Source: Paenibacillus sp. DMB5 (lineage in GTDB: Bacteria > Bacillota > Bacilli > Paenibacillales > Paenibacillaceae). Taken from it: a stretch of DNA of 64,000 nucleotides. The stretch covers positions 1 to 64,000 of the forward strand of contig NZ_LRAC01000174.1 of NCBI RefSeq assembly GCF_001517085.1, in the 5' to 3' direction. The translations under genes and the position numbers were made by a program. Positions 1-7,851 of this stretch are shown here, piece after piece; the stretch's first letter is position 1, and each line of letters opens with the position of its first letter. Below the pieces are notes generated by a model, which saw only the letters and a program-made list of their open reading frames with translations, was not told where the DNA came from and ran no database searches.

Positions 1-920
1 GCCCTTGCTTGGAATGAAATCTCCGGTGAGCAATAACGGCAAAGATCTTTCGGTCTTGCAGACCGCGGCAAATCGGCGTTGTTAAATAACCTGAATCTAG
101 TGCAATGGCCTCCACTTCAAATCCAAAACGTTCCTGCTGGCGGTCCAGACGCGACAAATACGGCACGGAATCATGGACATTTCCGGGCGTGACATGGACA
201 TCCGTAATGAGATTGTATTTCAGATCTACCGTCCGGTGGTCCAGATAAAAAAAGCCTTCCGGTTTACCGTCGCGGATCATGTATCCGCTGTCGGGGTCGG
301 TCTTGCTCACTTTAATTTCTTTTTCTTCTTTCACTTCCTCTCTAGGTTTTAAGGCTTTTTTCCATGGTTCTTCCGGTCTGCCTCTACGGCAGCGTTGAGC
401 TCATCCACATAATCTTTGGTGTTTTGCAGTACCTGTTGTTTCGTGTACTGGTGTTTATTCGCATTCGCTTTAACGTGAGTAGAATCTGAGACAAGAACCC
501 GTCCCCCCACCATCCTGTGCGAAATGGCCTGAAGCACAATCTCATCGAAAATATCTTGAAAAATGTTCGTATCTTTAAATCGGGTTCGCCGATTCCAACT
601 AATCGTGGAGTGATCTGGAACCTTGTCGGTTAACCCCAGTCCAAGAAACCAACGGTAAGCTAAGTTTGTTTGGACCTCACGTTCTAACTGACGTTCGGAA
701 CGAATGCCGTAGAAGTACCCTAGGAAAATCATCTTGAACAGCACGACTGGATCAATTGCAGGGCGCCCGTTATCCGAGCAGTACAGGGGTCTAACCTTCT
801 CATCAATAAACGAAAAATCTATATATTTATCCACCTTGCGAAGCAGTGGTCTTGGGGAACCAAATCTTCAATGGAAACAAATTCGAAAGCTTGTTGTTTT
901 TCTCGATTGGAACGCAGCAT
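1..920 (-). pseudogene. IS1182-family transposase, partial and frameshifted
   Basis: Transposase of an IS1182-type insertion sequence, cut by the window edge at its C-terminal side. The start is the ATG at 918-920. The N-terminal stretch matches the usual family opening, and the core (residues after KYIDFSFIDEKVRPLY) has the DUF772-like DNA-binding segment followed by the start of the DDE catalytic region (VSDSTHVKANANK). Two frame changes break it. At 846 one G of an expected GG is missing, so the first 25 codons are in another frame. At the A-run 356-361 the frame shifts by -1, after which the reading frame continues cleanly to position 1. The second site is also a canonical A AAA AAG slippery heptamer. 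The family normally uses one uninterrupted frame, so two deletions are the simpler reading. Confidence 0.85.
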
Positions 921-1006
921 CTTTGACACACCATCCGTTCTATAAATAGTTACCTATATTATACAACATTAACGCGGTGTCGTGTGAAACCAAGATCACA
1001 TAAAGA

Positions 1007-1033
1007 AGGCTGTCGAGACTTTCTCGACAGCCT
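1007..1033 (-). terminator. Hairpin near the IS boundary, likely terminator
   Basis: A perfect 12-bp inverted repeat (AGGCTGTCGAGA and its complement) encloses a 3-base loop. On the minus strand it is followed by TTCTTTATG. It sits between the IDEAL-domain gene and the insertion sequence. It could be a terminator for the IDEAL gene or a hairpin belonging to the end of the insertion sequence; I cannot place the IS terminus exactly. Confidence 0.55.
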
Positions 1034-1034
1034 G

Positions 1035-1055
1035 GAAATGCGCTAAGCGCATTTC
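1035..1055. repeat. Perfect palindrome next to the IDEAL gene stop codon
   Basis: GAAATGCGC and its exact complement flank TAA at the centre, and the palindrome abuts the stop codon at 1056. It forms a second hairpin in tandem with the one at 1007-1033. It has no T-run of its own, so it probably acts as mRNA 3' end protection or as part of a tandem terminator. Confidence 0.5.
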
Positions 1056-1235
1056 TTATGCAAGACTCTTCAGTTCTTCAGTCAGATAACGGAACGCCGC
1101 TTTATCTCCGGCCGCCAGCGCCGTGTCGATCTCCCGGTACAAGATGTCGGTACGACGCTTTCGCAGCGCTTCATCCCACACCATTTCTGCCGCAAGTCCT
1201 AGCATCACTTCATAGGTAGCCTTCATTTTGTCCAT
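1056..1235 (-). CDS. Small IDEAL-domain protein
   Basis: A 59-residue protein made up almost entirely of an IDEAL domain, the short helical motif named after a B. subtilis family that includes the C-terminus of YpiB. The motif is seen as LYREIDTALAAGDKAAF followed by LTEELKSL. The ATG at 1235 is chosen because GGAGG lies 8 bases upstream; a longer frame from a GTG lacks such a site. The molecular role of these domains is mostly unknown; they are thought to mediate protein contacts. It follows the carbonic-anhydrase-like gene closely and probably shares its transcript. Two hairpins lie right after its stop codon. Confidence 0.8.
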   Translation of the reverse strand: MDKMKATYEVMLGLAAEMVWDEALRKRRTDILYREIDTALAAGDKAAFRYLTEELKSLA

Positions 1236-1253
1236 TCGATACACCTCCGCTGT

Positions 1254-1760
1254 TTAGAAGATTCCATATTCTTTTGCTTTGACTACATAACTTTCACTGG
1301 TCTGTTTCATCCGGAGCAGATCCTGCTCCGTAAGCTCGCGGACGATTTTTGCAGGAGAACCAAGACACAATGTATACGGCGGGATTTTTTTGTTTTCGGT
1401 TACAATTGAACCGGCTCCTATTAAAGCATATTCACCAATTTCAGCTCCGTTCAAAACAATTGCACCCATACCGATTAATGTGCCTTTGCCTATCCTGCAG
1501 CCGTGGATGATGGCGGAATGTCCGACCGATATCCCGTCCTCCAGGATCAGCGGCAAGCCATTGCCGACATGTCCTACAGCCCCGTCCTGAATGTTACAGC
1601 GTTCCCCGATCACTACCGGAGCAAGATCTCCCCGGAGCACTGCATTGAACCAGATGCTTGAATGCTGCCCTACCGTCACATCGCCTACCAGCTTGGCGCC
1701 TTCCGCCACGTATACAGATTCGTCAGTCCGCGGTATGTAATTCCCGTAAGCAATCCGCAT
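1254..1760 (-). CDS. Gamma-carbonic-anhydrase-family hexapeptide protein
   Basis: A 168-residue left-handed beta-helix protein of the YrdA/PaaY/YtoA group, related to gamma carbonic anhydrases and expected to be a cytoplasmic trimer binding a metal. Hexapeptide repeats run through most of the chain, from VGDVTVGQHSSIWFNAVLRGD to the C-terminal helix. The metal-ligand region is visible as VGHVGNG, then SVGHSAIIHGC. The length is typical for the family. AGGGGGAGGAAT directly precedes the ATG. Family members range from active carbonic anhydrases to acyltransferase-like proteins, so the substrate is unproven. It lies 10 bases before the IDEAL-domain gene, suggesting one transcript. Confidence 0.85.
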   Translation of the reverse strand: MRIAYGNYIPRTDESVYVAEGAKLVGDVTVGQHSSIWFNAVLRGDLAPVVIGERCNIQDGAVGHVGNGLPLILEDGISVGHSAIIHGCRIGKGTLIGMGAIVLNGAEIGEYALIGAGSIVTENKKIPPYTLCLGSPAKIVRELTEQDLLRMKQTSESYVVKAKEYGIF

Positions 1761-1771
1761 ATTCCTCCCCC

Positions 1772-2863
1772 TTACTTAGGCAGCCGCCTTGGAGTGGCCG
1801 CTTCCATTCCCCATGGGGTCATCATAATGACCGGGCCGTCCGGAGTCTCCCCCAGCCGGATCATCCCCAGATGAAGCATCATCCTTAGAACACGCTGTTC
1901 CAGAATGGAGGCCGCATCGTCATAGTAGAACGGTTTGATCAGCCAGCCTATTCCTTCCGTCAAGGAAGAGATGCTTACCCACTCTCCGGCGCTCTTACTA
2001 ATCCAGTATACGATTGATGGAAGATTGGGAACAGCACCTTTATAGAGTTTTAACCAAAAGAAGAATATCTGCATCAGCCTTTCGGTTTTTCCTTCGGCGA
2101 GCAGTGTCTCTCCGGCAGCTGTCAGCTTCAAACGGAAGCCCTCTTCAGAAATATAACGGCGGTGTCTGGCATAATCATACAAAAGGGCCATTCTGGGCGG
2201 ATAGTGCTCGCACGCTCTGCCGTAACCGAATCTCCACCCGCCTTTGCCAAGCAGCGGCTCGGGTATCTGGAGCGCATTCATCAGCCCCTGCTGATAACGT
2301 TTATAGAGTGCGCCCTCCTGGTTCAGCTCGGGCTCATTCTCTTTCACATAACGCATAAACAGCAGCAGATCGCCAGCCAGTAAATCCCCTTCGGACCGGT
2401 ACACGCCAGGCTCACTGGCGTACACTACTTTTTCCCTGATATAACTGCCCATTTGTTCCAGGAAACGGCGTTTCAAATCCTCCGGAACCTGAAACAGATA
2501 CTTGCTCTGCTGTGAGGTACCGCTGAACAGCCAGCCTCCATTTTTGAAACGGCTGACCATTTCACGATATCCGCCGTCTTTGCCGTCCGGAATATCAAAG
2601 GTTGCCTGTTTCGCTGCGGCCAGCAGATCCTCGAGACTAAAGTGGCTGCGTTCATCAAAAAGCAGTGTGTTCAGAAACCGCAATTCCTCCGGTTTACAGC
2701 TCCGGATATGAGAATCCATGAAATCCCGGCTTCCAAGCAGGATGAGAAGACTCTGGATCAAATCATGTTTCGAGTTTCGTTTGCAATCGCACTGGTAGCG
2801 TCCCGCTATCGCGGTAAGCTGGCCAATGTCCGCGTATGTGAGCATATCCGCCAGATTCATCAT
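1772..2863 (-). CDS. Uncharacterised 363-residue cytoplasmic protein
   Basis: I do not recognise this protein. It has 363 residues, no signal peptide and no membrane segment, and it is rich in leucine and aromatic residues with alternating basic and acidic helices (for example the segment from RFLEQMGSYIREKVVY). The C-terminal 80 residues (SKSAGEWVSISSLTEGIGWL to the end) have a spacing that would fit a winged-helix fold; this is only an impression. The frame is intact and its codon use matches the neighbours, so it is a real gene. The start could be either of two adjacent methionines. It lies 11 bases upstream of the carbonic-anhydrase-like gene and probably leads a three-gene operon. Confidence 0.65.
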   Translation of the reverse strand: MMNLADMLTYADIGQLTAIAGRYQCDCKRNSKHDLIQSLLILLGSRDFMDSHIRSCKPEELRFLNTLLFDERSHFSLEDLLAAAKQATFDIPDGKDGGYREMVSRFKNGGWLFSGTSQQSKYLFQVPEDLKRRFLEQMGSYIREKVVYASEPGVYRSEGDLLAGDLLLFMRYVKENEPELNQEGALYKRYQQGLMNALQIPEPLLGKGGWRFGYGRACEHYPPRMALLYDYARHRRYISEEGFRLKLTAAGETLLAEGKTERLMQIFFFWLKLYKGAVPNLPSIVYWISKSAGEWVSISSLTEGIGWLIKPFYYDDAASILEQRVLRMMLHLGMIRLGETPDGPVIMMTPWGMEAATPRRLPK

Positions 2864-2925
2864 TCATCGCCTCACTGTTTTACTACCATTATGGGAAATA
2901 CAGCCCTTTTTATTCCTTTTTTCTC

Positions 2926-2953
2926 AAAAAAAATAACCCGAAAGCTCGGGTTA
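2926..2953 (-). terminator. Rho-independent terminator of the phosphatase gene
   Basis: ATAACCCGA and its complement form a hairpin with a short loop, followed on the minus strand by eight T residues. The 5' arm includes the TAA stop codon of the phosphatase gene. It separates that gene from the 1772-2863 gene. Confidence 0.9.
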
Positions 2954-3538
2954 TCGCTGATTCTGTAAAATATGGCGTGTACAATTATACAAAAGCGCAT
3001 TCCATTCCTGTTCGCTTTTCTCAATAATGGTCAGGGACAGATTGCCGAGACGTTCTGTGTACTTGTCTTTGTATAACGCTACATAGAGCTGGGCGAGAAA
3101 TCCGCCATGGGAGATGACCAGTATATTACTGTCAGGGTAGCGGGCGGTAATATCCTCCATAAATGCAAGCCCCCGCAGCTGCAGCTGCTCATCGGTTTCC
3201 TGTCCTAGCTCAAGCAGATTCCAGTCCTTGCCCCATTTGGCCTCCCGCTCCAGCGCTGTCATCCCTTCCACCTGTCCGTAAGCACGTTCCCGGATTCGCT
3301 CATCCGGCTCGATCAGAGGGATACCCAGCTTCCCGGCAATGATCTTCCCCGTCTCTTCTGCCCGGGACAGACCGCTTGTTATGCAGAAATCCCAGCTGTA
3401 GGGTTCATTCAGCAGCCGCTCACCCAGCATTTCAGCCTGCCTCCGGCCTTCATCATTGAGCGGAATATCACTTTGTCCCTGTATTTTGCCTGCTGCATTC
3501 CAATCCGTCAGTCCATGGCGTATCAAGCCGACCAGCAT
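2951..3538 (-). CDS. Histidine phosphatase family protein (phosphoglycerate-mutase-like)
   Basis: A 195-residue member of the histidine phosphatase superfamily. The catalytic RHG motif sits near the N-terminus (GLIRHGLTDWNA), and the second catalytic histidine is in VISHGGFL at about residue 145. An acid residue is expected in the RERAYGQVEG segment. Members include cofactor-dependent phosphoglycerate mutases, alpha-ribazole phosphatases (CobC) and broad phosphatases such as PhoE; the sequence alone does not decide among them, and no cobalamin genes are nearby. It is monocistronic, with a strong terminator at its stop codon. Confidence 0.85.
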   Translation of the reverse strand: MLVGLIRHGLTDWNAAGKIQGQSDIPLNDEGRRQAEMLGERLLNEPYSWDFCITSGLSRAEETGKIIAGKLGIPLIEPDERIRERAYGQVEGMTALEREAKWGKDWNLLELGQETDEQLQLRGLAFMEDITARYPDSNILVISHGGFLAQLYVALYKDKYTERLGNLSLTIIEKSEQEWNALLYNCTRHILQNQR

Positions 3539-3655
3539 CGCCTATCACCCTTCCATCCAGTATGTTTGCTTAATAATGTATCATGAATGCAAACAAATGT
3601 CTTCTTTTTGAAGTATTATGAACGTTTTTGAAGGGGTTTCAGTGCCGAAATCAAC

Positions 3656-3690
3656 AAAAAGGTCCGCTTTACCCGGGGTAAAGGGACCTT
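3656..3690 (-). terminator. Terminator of the sigma/anti-sigma operon
   Basis: A long GC-rich hairpin (AAGGTCCCTTTACCC with its near complement) directly follows the anti-sigma stop codon, with a run of five T residues on the minus strand. Confidence 0.9.
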
Positions 3691-3691
3691 G

Positions 3692-4285
3692 TCATTGTCT
3701 GCGGTAACGGTTCAGCCTTGTCAGCAGAAAGATCGACAGCGCTACGCCCAGCATGGATAATACCATCCAGTATTGCGGATGCGTCGGCCCCATGCTCACT
3801 ACAAGCGGCTCAATAATTCCTCCTCCGGATTCCGTAGCAGGATAGGAAGAAGACCATTCCAGCGTAAGTCCGGCTACACCTGAATCAATAATGCCGCTCT
3901 GTGCCGAGCTTGTATTGGCGGGTGTTTTGAACATGGTGAAATATAAGAAGCTCGATAAAAACACGGCCAGAAAGCAGGCGATCCACAGGCTCAGCCTGCG
4001 GCGGAAAACAGCAGTATTGCCGGCAGTTTTCCCGTCCCCCGGCATCAGCCACGGGCTCTCCAGATAAATCCGTTCCATAACCTTCTGATTGACAGCCTCG
4101 GCGCGTTCAGCGCTGATCTCCAGCCTCAGGTCGTGCATAAGCTCGTTGCTCTCCTGCCAAATAGCCCATTCAGCGGCACAGTATGAACAACCCGCGATAT
4201 GTCTTTCAAGCTCAATCCGCTTAGGATCAGTGGGGGGAGCATCCCACAACAGCGGAATGAAATCCTGCGCTTCCCTGCAGTTCAT
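3692..4285 (-). CDS. Zinc-finger anti-sigma factor, two membrane segments
   Basis: Membrane-bound anti-sigma factor for the ECF sigma factor encoded just upstream. The N-terminal anti-sigma zinc-binding domain shows His29, Cys33 and Cys36 in the HxxxCxxC pattern (HIAGCSYCAAEW). A first membrane helix spans about residues 100-118. An extracytoplasmic stretch of about 50 residues follows, and a second helix spans about 172-189, ending in a short basic tail. Many anti-sigma factors of this type have one helix, so the second helix near the C-terminus is a distinguishing feature. It begins 5 bases after the sigma gene ends, as expected for a co-expressed pair. The inducing signal is unknown. Confidence 0.88.
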   Translation of the reverse strand: MNCREAQDFIPLLWDAPPTDPKRIELERHIAGCSYCAAEWAIWQESNELMHDLRLEISAERAEAVNQKVMERIYLESPWLMPGDGKTAGNTAVFRRRLSLWIACFLAVFLSSFLYFTMFKTPANTSSAQSGIIDSGVAGLTLEWSSSYPATESGGGIIEPLVVSMGPTHPQYWMVLSMLGVALSIFLLTRLNRYRRQ

Positions 4286-4290
4286 AGGCC

Positions 4291-4878
4291 TTACACCCTC
4301 TCAGCCTGCTCTTCCAGTTCAGGCTCATAAAAATAGGATTCGAGTTGGAGCTTCACACTGCTCCTTGCACGAAACAACAGTGATTTCACGGAGCTGACAC
4401 TCTGATCCAAAATGACGGCAATTTCCTGATAGTCCATCTGATCATATTCACGCAGAATCAGCGCGGAGCGCTGCTTCTCCGGGAGATTATTGATTGCTTC
4501 ACGGACCAGATTCATCCGTTCCTTGCGCAGTGCAGCCTGTTCAGGTGCCACCTCCGCCGGTGCTACAGGTGTATAGCCGCTCTCTTCGAGCGAGACATTT
4601 CCCGCGCGGTTCTTGCGCAGCTCACTGAGCACTGTGTTGCGGGCGATCGTGTACAGCCATGTTGAGAACGAAGCATCCACTTCACGGAAGGAATGCAGGC
4701 TCCGGAATGCTTTGTAGAATGTCTCCGAGCAGAGATCCTCTGCAATGAGCTCCATATGCGAATTCTTGAGCATATGATATACAAAAGCCAGTATCTTTCG
4801 CTGGTATCTCCGCATCAGTTCCGAATATAATTCTGTGTTTCCTTGCTTGATTAACTGGATCAACTGGGAATCCGTCAT
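4291..4878 (-). CDS. ECF-type RNA polymerase sigma factor
   Basis: A 195-residue extracytoplasmic-function sigma factor. Region 2 for core binding and -10 recognition is seen in AEDLCSETFYKAFRSLHSF and FSTWLYTIARN. Region 4 for -35 recognition is the helix-turn-helix in MDYQEIAVILDQSVSSVKSLLFRAR. A linker rich in Pro, Ala and Glu joins them. The gene heads a two-gene operon with its anti-sigma factor and has an ECF-like promoter upstream, suggesting autoregulation. It resembles the SigW/SigV/SigY group broadly, but I cannot assign an orthologue. The extracytoplasmic signal and regulon are unknown. Confidence 0.9.
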   Translation of the reverse strand: MTDSQLIQLIKQGNTELYSELMRRYQRKILAFVYHMLKNSHMELIAEDLCSETFYKAFRSLHSFREVDASFSTWLYTIARNTVLSELRKNRAGNVSLEESGYTPVAPAEVAPEQAALRKERMNLVREAINNLPEKQRSALILREYDQMDYQEIAVILDQSVSSVKSLLFRARSSVKLQLESYFYEPELEEQAERV

Positions 4879-4934
4879 GGTGAGTTTAGCCCTCCTCGCC
4901 CTTGCACGATTAACCCGTCAGGTCCGTAACTGTA

Positions 4935-4961
4935 TATACCGGCCTGGGGTAAAAAAGTTGC
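4935..4961 (-). promoter_or_regulatory. Candidate autoregulated ECF promoter
   Basis: Upstream of the sigma gene, on the minus strand, GCAACTTTTTT (a typical ECF -35 with its AAC core and T-run) is followed after 16 bases by GGTATA. The pattern matches ECF promoters, whose -35 contains AAC and whose -10 is short. Its position ahead of a sigma/anti-sigma pair supports self-activation. Confidence 0.6.
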
Positions 4962-4963
4962 GG

Positions 4964-5267
4964 TGAATCCTCCAAATTTGCAATTCCGTAAATCCTAAAG
5001 TTAAAATCGGTAAGTTTAACTAAATAACGCAATACTTCCTATGTATATTCAGCTTTCCGGCAAATAAGAAATGCTGTATGTAAATACAGAAATAAAATTG
5101 CACATTCAAATATTTCCAAATGCAATCTATAAACATACTTAACCAGTATAGCATACATTCTATCAGGATGAAATTAGTAGACTTTTGTAAACCTATTCTT
5201 TACCATATGGCAGGAAAAGTCGAAATCCGGAGAAGCCGCTGGACTCAAATTAGTTTTAAAGAAAGTG
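4964..5267. other. AT-rich intergenic region, no gene seen
   Basis: About 300 bases between the sigma-factor promoter and the small-RNA promoter. The DNA is AT-rich with short A and T runs. I see no open reading frame with a ribosome binding site and no strong hairpin. Confidence 0.6.
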
Positions 5268-5296
5268 TTGACAAAATGTAAACGGATACATATAAT
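5268..5296 (+). promoter_or_regulatory. Consensus sigma-A promoter for a small RNA
   Basis: TTGACA at 5268-5273 and TATAAT at 5291-5296 are both perfect consensus hexamers with the optimal 17-base spacing. No protein frame with a ribosome binding site follows; a terminator stands about 90 bases downstream. Confidence 0.9.
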
Positions 5297-5300
5297 AAAA

Positions 5301-5398
5301 GTACAGTATGGTTTCTCTCCACTCCTATCCAAACACTGTACGATTCCAATATCCATTGTGAATTGTAGCCGCTTACTTTGTAAGCGGTTCTTTTTTTT
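5301..5398 (+). ncRNA. Putative small regulatory RNA of about 95 nt
   Basis: The predicted transcript begins at about 5301-5303, seven bases after a perfect -10 box, and ends at a textbook terminator: CCGCTTAC (5369-5376), a TTT loop, GTAAGCGG (5380-5387), TTC and eight T residues. A 5' hairpin pairs GTACAGT (5301-5307) with ACTGTAC (5335-5341). It exposes a pyrimidine-rich loop with CTCTCCACTCC and TATCC, which could pair with purine-rich Shine-Dalgarno sequences. C-rich single-stranded loops of this type are known from Gram-positive sRNAs such as RoxS/RsaE and FsrA; I do not see that this is a homologue of either. No start codon with a ribosome binding site lies inside it. Confidence 0.75.
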
Positions 5399-5460
5399 GT
5401 TAAAAACCTTTTTTCCTCTGCCACCAGGCGGCTTCTGAAGCTCTTCAGGCTACAATCAAA

Positions 5461-5496
5461 AACAGCGCGTACCGGCTTAACCGGCACGCGCTGTTT
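5461..5496 (-). terminator. Terminator of the aro-trp-tyrA supraoperon
   Basis: AACAGCGCGT plus CCGG on each side of a TTAAG loop form a stem of about 15 pairs, followed by TTTTTGATT on the minus strand. It lies 60 bases beyond the tyrA stop codon. Confidence 0.85.
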
Positions 5497-5555
5497 CTCG
5501 TAGACAGCTTCTGTCTCCTGCACTTAAATGATCCTGGCAGCAGCAGTGCTGCTGT

Positions 5556-6650
5556 CTATACATATACTGTGTAATCTTTGTGCTGCAGAAGCACCTTGGC
5601 CCGCTCCATATCGTTCTCCTGGCGGAACGACAGTCGCATGATCCCGGGCACATCCTCACGGCTCTCAATAATCTGGACGTTGCTGAGGTTAATCCCCTGA
5701 TCCCCGAGTTCAGTGGCGATGCGGCCGATAATCCCCGGATGATCGGGAACATCAATGTGCAAATCGAACAGCGGGGCAATCATACCCTTGCGTCGTTCCG
5801 GCAGCTGGCTGCGGAAGCCTCCCGCTTCATGGAAGGCCTCCTCGATGCCGGCGCCGTCCGAGCGCTCCAGCATCTGAATAAAGGAGGAAACCTCCTCATT
5901 CCAGTCCTTCAGAAGCCGCAGCATCACTGAACGGTTATTCAGCAGAATGTCGCGCCAGATAATCGGATCACTGGAGGCAATCCGGGTAATATCCCGGAAT
6001 CCCCCTGCAGCCAGTGTACTGTAAAGCGAATCCTCTGAATCATAGGCATGAATCTGATTCACAAGAGCAACAGCGATAATATGCGGCAAATGGCTGATGG
6101 CCCCGACAATTTCATCATGGCGTTCCGGATCAAGCCGGACGATCTGTGCTCTCGTATGTAATAACAGGGATTTCAGTGCCTCATAGGCTTCCTCCGGCAC
6201 TCCGGGCGGCGGCGTCAGCACATAGTAGGCATTCTCGAACAGCAGGGAAGAAGCGGCTTCCACACCGGAACGTTCCGAGCCGGCCATCGGATGGCCGCCA
6301 ATGAAATGGACGCCGGGAATATCGAGGGAAACTGCACAGGCTGCAATGCTGGCCTTGGTGCTGCCGACATCCGTAATGATGCATCCCGGCTTGAGCGGAA
6401 GCTTGCTCAGCTGCTGCAGGTACTCCTCCAGCATGCCGACGGGCACGCACAGGAAGATATAATCGGCGTCAAGCGCCGCTTCCTCAACAGACAGAGTAGC
6501 ATGATCCACTACTCCCCTGCTGACATATTTCACCGCAGATTCAGGACGGTGGGCATGGCCGACGACGGTCAGGCCCTCCTTGCCTTTAAAGCAAAGGGCC
6601 AGTGAGCCTCCGATCAGACCGACACCGAAGATTGCTATTTTTGTCGTCAT
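5556..6650 (-). CDS. tyrA: Prephenate dehydrogenase with ACT domain
   Basis: Oxidises prephenate to 4-hydroxyphenylpyruvate with NAD+, the committed step to tyrosine. The 364-residue protein has an N-terminal Rossmann fold (GVGLIGGSLA), the prephenate dehydrogenase core (the conserved GGHPMAGSERSG and AISHLPHIIA segments carry catalytic residues) and a C-terminal ACT domain from about residue 290 (FDLHIDVPDHPGIIGRIATEL), expected to bind a regulatory amino acid. It is the last gene of the aromatic supraoperon, 48 bases after hisC, the same order as in B. subtilis. A strong terminator follows. Confidence 0.95.
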   Translation of the reverse strand: MTTKIAIFGVGLIGGSLALCFKGKEGLTVVGHAHRPESAVKYVSRGVVDHATLSVEEAALDADYIFLCVPVGMLEEYLQQLSKLPLKPGCIITDVGSTKASIAACAVSLDIPGVHFIGGHPMAGSERSGVEAASSLLFENAYYVLTPPPGVPEEAYEALKSLLLHTRAQIVRLDPERHDEIVGAISHLPHIIAVALVNQIHAYDSEDSLYSTLAAGGFRDITRIASSDPIIWRDILLNNRSVMLRLLKDWNEEVSSFIQMLERSDGAGIEEAFHEAGGFRSQLPERRKGMIAPLFDLHIDVPDHPGIIGRIATELGDQGINLSNVQIIESREDVPGIMRLSFRQENDMERAKVLLQHKDYTVYV

Positions 6651-6698
6651 ATCTTTGTACTACCTGCCTTCTGTTATTTCGTCTTGTACTGAATCTGT

Positions 6699-7796
6699 TT
6701 AAGCCCGTACTTCCTGTTCAGACAGCGTCTGTTCCAGTGCACTGATAAAAGCCTTGTTCTGTTCCGCTGAACCCACAGTAACACGGATATAAGTCGGGTA
6801 CAGACGGTGTCCGGCCCGGACAATAATGCCGAGACGCAGCAGGGCCTCAAATACCTCTACAGCAGGCTTGCGTACATCAACCATGATGAAGTTACCGTTA
6901 GCCGGGAAGGAATGAAGGCCCAGACGCCGGAATTCCTCCTGCAGCTGTGCAATCCCTTCACTGTTAAGCCGGCGGCATTCAGCCACATAGTCCTGATCAG
7001 CCAGAGCTGCCAGGGCTCCAGCCTGAGCCAGTCGGGAAGTGTTGAACGGCTCACGCACCTTATTGATCAGATTGATGATCTGCGGGCTGGCAACACCGTA
7101 CCCGATACGCAGGGCGGCCAGACCATAAATCTTGGAGAAGGTCCGCAGAACCACCAGATTCGGATACTGCTCCAGCAGCTTGATCCCATCTGTATAGGAC
7201 TCGTCTGTCACATATTCAAAGTAAGCCTCATCCAGCACCACCATTACTCCAGCCGGTACTGCATCCAGGAATTTAACCAGTGCGTTGTGCGGGACAATTG
7301 TTCCGGTAGGGTTATTCGGGTTGCAGATCCAGATGACCTTGGTTTTGTCAGTGACGCGGGCAAGCATGCCGTCAAGATCGTGGGTTCCGTCTGCCAGCGG
7401 TACTTCAATGGTAACAGCACCTTCAATGTCCGCATTGCTCTTGTATACAGAGAAGGTCTGATCAGCCATGATGGTCTCATCGCCGGGCAGGAAGAAAGCA
7501 CGGCAGATTAGAGCAATAATCTCGTCCGAACCGCAGCCAAAAATGATATTATCGCTCTGCACGCCCAGATGTCCGGCCAGCGCAGCAGTCAGGTCAGCTG
7601 CTGAGCCGTCGGGATACAGGAACAGATTGTCGAGATCCGCGATAATGGCCGCTTTTGCACTCGGCGAAGCACCATACGGATTTTCATTGGAAGCGAGCTT
7701 GATAACCTCTTCCAGGCCAAGCTCTTTTTTAACCTCATCAATAGGTTTTCCCGGCTTGTAGACAGGGAGGTTAACGATATTCGGTTTCGGATTCAT
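6699..7796 (-). CDS. hisC: Histidinol-phosphate/aromatic aminotransferase
   Basis: PLP-dependent class I/II aminotransferase of 365 residues. The PLP-binding lysine is in the motif FSKIYGLAALRIGYG, the aspartate/tyrosine contact in VVLDEAYFEY, and the substrate segment NENPYG near residue 37 is typical of HisC. In B. subtilis the hisC gene of this supraoperon serves both histidine synthesis and the last transamination of tyrosine and phenylalanine; its position between trpA and tyrA here suggests the same double role. There are no other his genes in the window. The gene starts 55 bases after trpA ends, after a small hairpin. Confidence 0.93.
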   Translation of the reverse strand: MNPKPNIVNLPVYKPGKPIDEVKKELGLEEVIKLASNENPYGASPSAKAAIIADLDNLFLYPDGSAADLTAALAGHLGVQSDNIIFGCGSDEIIALICRAFFLPGDETIMADQTFSVYKSNADIEGAVTIEVPLADGTHDLDGMLARVTDKTKVIWICNPNNPTGTIVPHNALVKFLDAVPAGVMVVLDEAYFEYVTDESYTDGIKLLEQYPNLVVLRTFSKIYGLAALRIGYGVASPQIINLINKVREPFNTSRLAQAGALAALADQDYVAECRRLNSEGIAQLQEEFRRLGLHSFPANGNFIMVDVRKPAVEVFEALLRLGIIVRAGHRLYPTYIRVTVGSAEQNKAFISALEQTLSEQEVRA

Positions 7797-7851
7797 CTGT
7801 AGTCCTCACTCTCCATGAATAGTAACAGCCTGCTTCAGGCAGGCTTGACTG

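Noticed and set aside
4291..4878. Naming the ECF sigma factor SigW
   Set aside because: PrsW and SigW partners are known together, but the sigma/anti-sigma pair here is 35 kb away and shows no specific SigW traits.
6807..7511. Plus-strand frame opposite hisC
   Set aside because: Shadow of hisC on the other strand with no start site.
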